Assembly: GCA_049642385.1 (NCBI GenBank)
Contig: JBAROU010000185.1
Span: 1-14,719 of the forward strand
DNA from: JBAROU01 sp049642385
GTDB lineage: Bacteria > Chloroflexota > Dehalococcoidia > DSTF01 > RBG-16-68-14
Reading direction: 5' to 3'
DNA length: 14,719 bases
Position 1 is the stretch's first letter. The number at the start of each line of letters is the position of its first letter. This document shows positions 14,610 through 14,719 of the stretch, piece by piece. The notes below the pieces were generated by a model, which had not been told where the DNA came from, did not search any database, and was given only the letters and a program-made list of their open reading frames with translations. The position numbers and the translations under genes were made by a program.

Positions 14610-14658
14610 TACTCGACGGGCAGCTAAAGCTTGGCTTTCGCCTTATCTTAGGAACTCC

Positions 14659-14719
14659 TCACTCATCCCCCACCCAAGGCGGGTTCGTCACGAGGAGCTT
14701 GTCGCGCACGGTGCGGCGG
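14659..14719 (-). CDS. Possible 3' end of a minus-strand gene
   Basis: The minus strand is open from the window edge to a TGA at 14659-14661, giving 19 residues that read like protein (RRTVRDKLLVTNPPWVGDE). Only the tail is visible, so no family can be named. NPPW recalls the motif IV of amino methyltransferases, but such a motif at a C-terminus would be unusual, so I do not use it. The gene would be convergent with the LLM oxidoreductase, with a 49-bp gap that includes a weak AAAGC-TTG-GCTTT hairpin (14626-14638). Confidence 0.25.
   Translation of the reverse strand, partial: RRTVRDKLLVTNPPWVGDE

Noticed and set aside
14626..14638. Rho-independent terminator AAAGC-TTG-GCTTT
   Set aside because: The stem is only 5 bp, weak, and lacks a following U-tract.
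14659..14719. DNA methyltransferase from the NPPW tetrapeptide
   Set aside because: Only 19 residues are visible and the motif sits at the very C-terminus, which does not fit methyltransferase layout.

Overview
The window is a gene-dense stretch of bacterial chromosome with high G+C. I see 14 recognisable genes, one of them broken, and a possible fragment of a fifteenth at the right edge. There are no rRNA, tRNA, CRISPR, transposase, phage or plasmid genes. Two class II aminoacyl-tRNA synthetases (lysS, alaS) mark it as chromosomal. Around them are lipid-metabolism and oxidoreductase genes: a wax ester synthase/DGAT, a lipase, a phasin-like protein, an SDR, an enoyl-CoA hydratase/isomerase, a SnoaL-like protein and a luciferase-like flavin oxidoreductase. 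This mix suits an environmental Chloroflexota (Dehalococcoidia/SAR202-like) or a deep actinobacterial lineage. That is an inference from gene content only, with low confidence. Stop codon use is odd: 10 of the 14 genes end in TAG, 3 in TAA and 1 in TGA, although TAG is usually the rarest bacterial stop.

Layout. Positions 1-211 hold an upstream region with a weak promoter candidate. Positions 212-3087 look like a neutral-lipid storage locus: a phasin-like helical protein (+), an alpha/beta-hydrolase lipase (-) and a WS/DGAT acyltransferase (+). The lipase and acyltransferase are divergent and share a region of about 130 bp. Positions 3084-4580 hold an SDR and a GNAT acetyltransferase, both on minus. 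The GNAT gene overlaps the WS/DGAT gene tail to tail by 4 bp. An APC amino-acid permease diverges from the SDR (about 4659-5954), followed by lysS (to 7502), a membrane-anchored protein of unknown function (7614-8222) and alaS (8306-10945). Next is a PIG-L/LmbE zinc deacetylase gene (11061-11834) with an in-frame TAG at codon 46, then a zinc-ribbon NUDIX hydrolase (11848-12330). The right end is a tight three-gene operon of ECH/isomerase, SnoaL-like and LLM flavin oxidoreductase (12409-14609). The last 60 bp may hold the 3' end of a minus-strand gene. No gene-free stretch exceeds about 210 bp.

How the genes work together. The left genes can plausibly make (WS/DGAT), coat (phasin-like) and mobilise (lipase) wax ester or triacylglycerol droplets, with the SDR possibly supplying alcohol or ketone chemistry. 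The right operon probably carries out acyl-CoA and flavin/F420-dependent oxidation of an unknown substrate. Four genes share a promoter-like octamer GCTANAAT just upstream. In alaS, and possibly the permease, it lies 8-9 nt from the start codon with no Shine-Dalgarno site, suggesting leaderless mRNAs. The points most worth a second look are the TAG-interrupted deacetylase in a TAG-preferring genome, the compact neutral-lipid locus, and an enoyl-CoA hydratase homologue that lacks both hydratase glutamates but keeps the isomerase-type glutamate.
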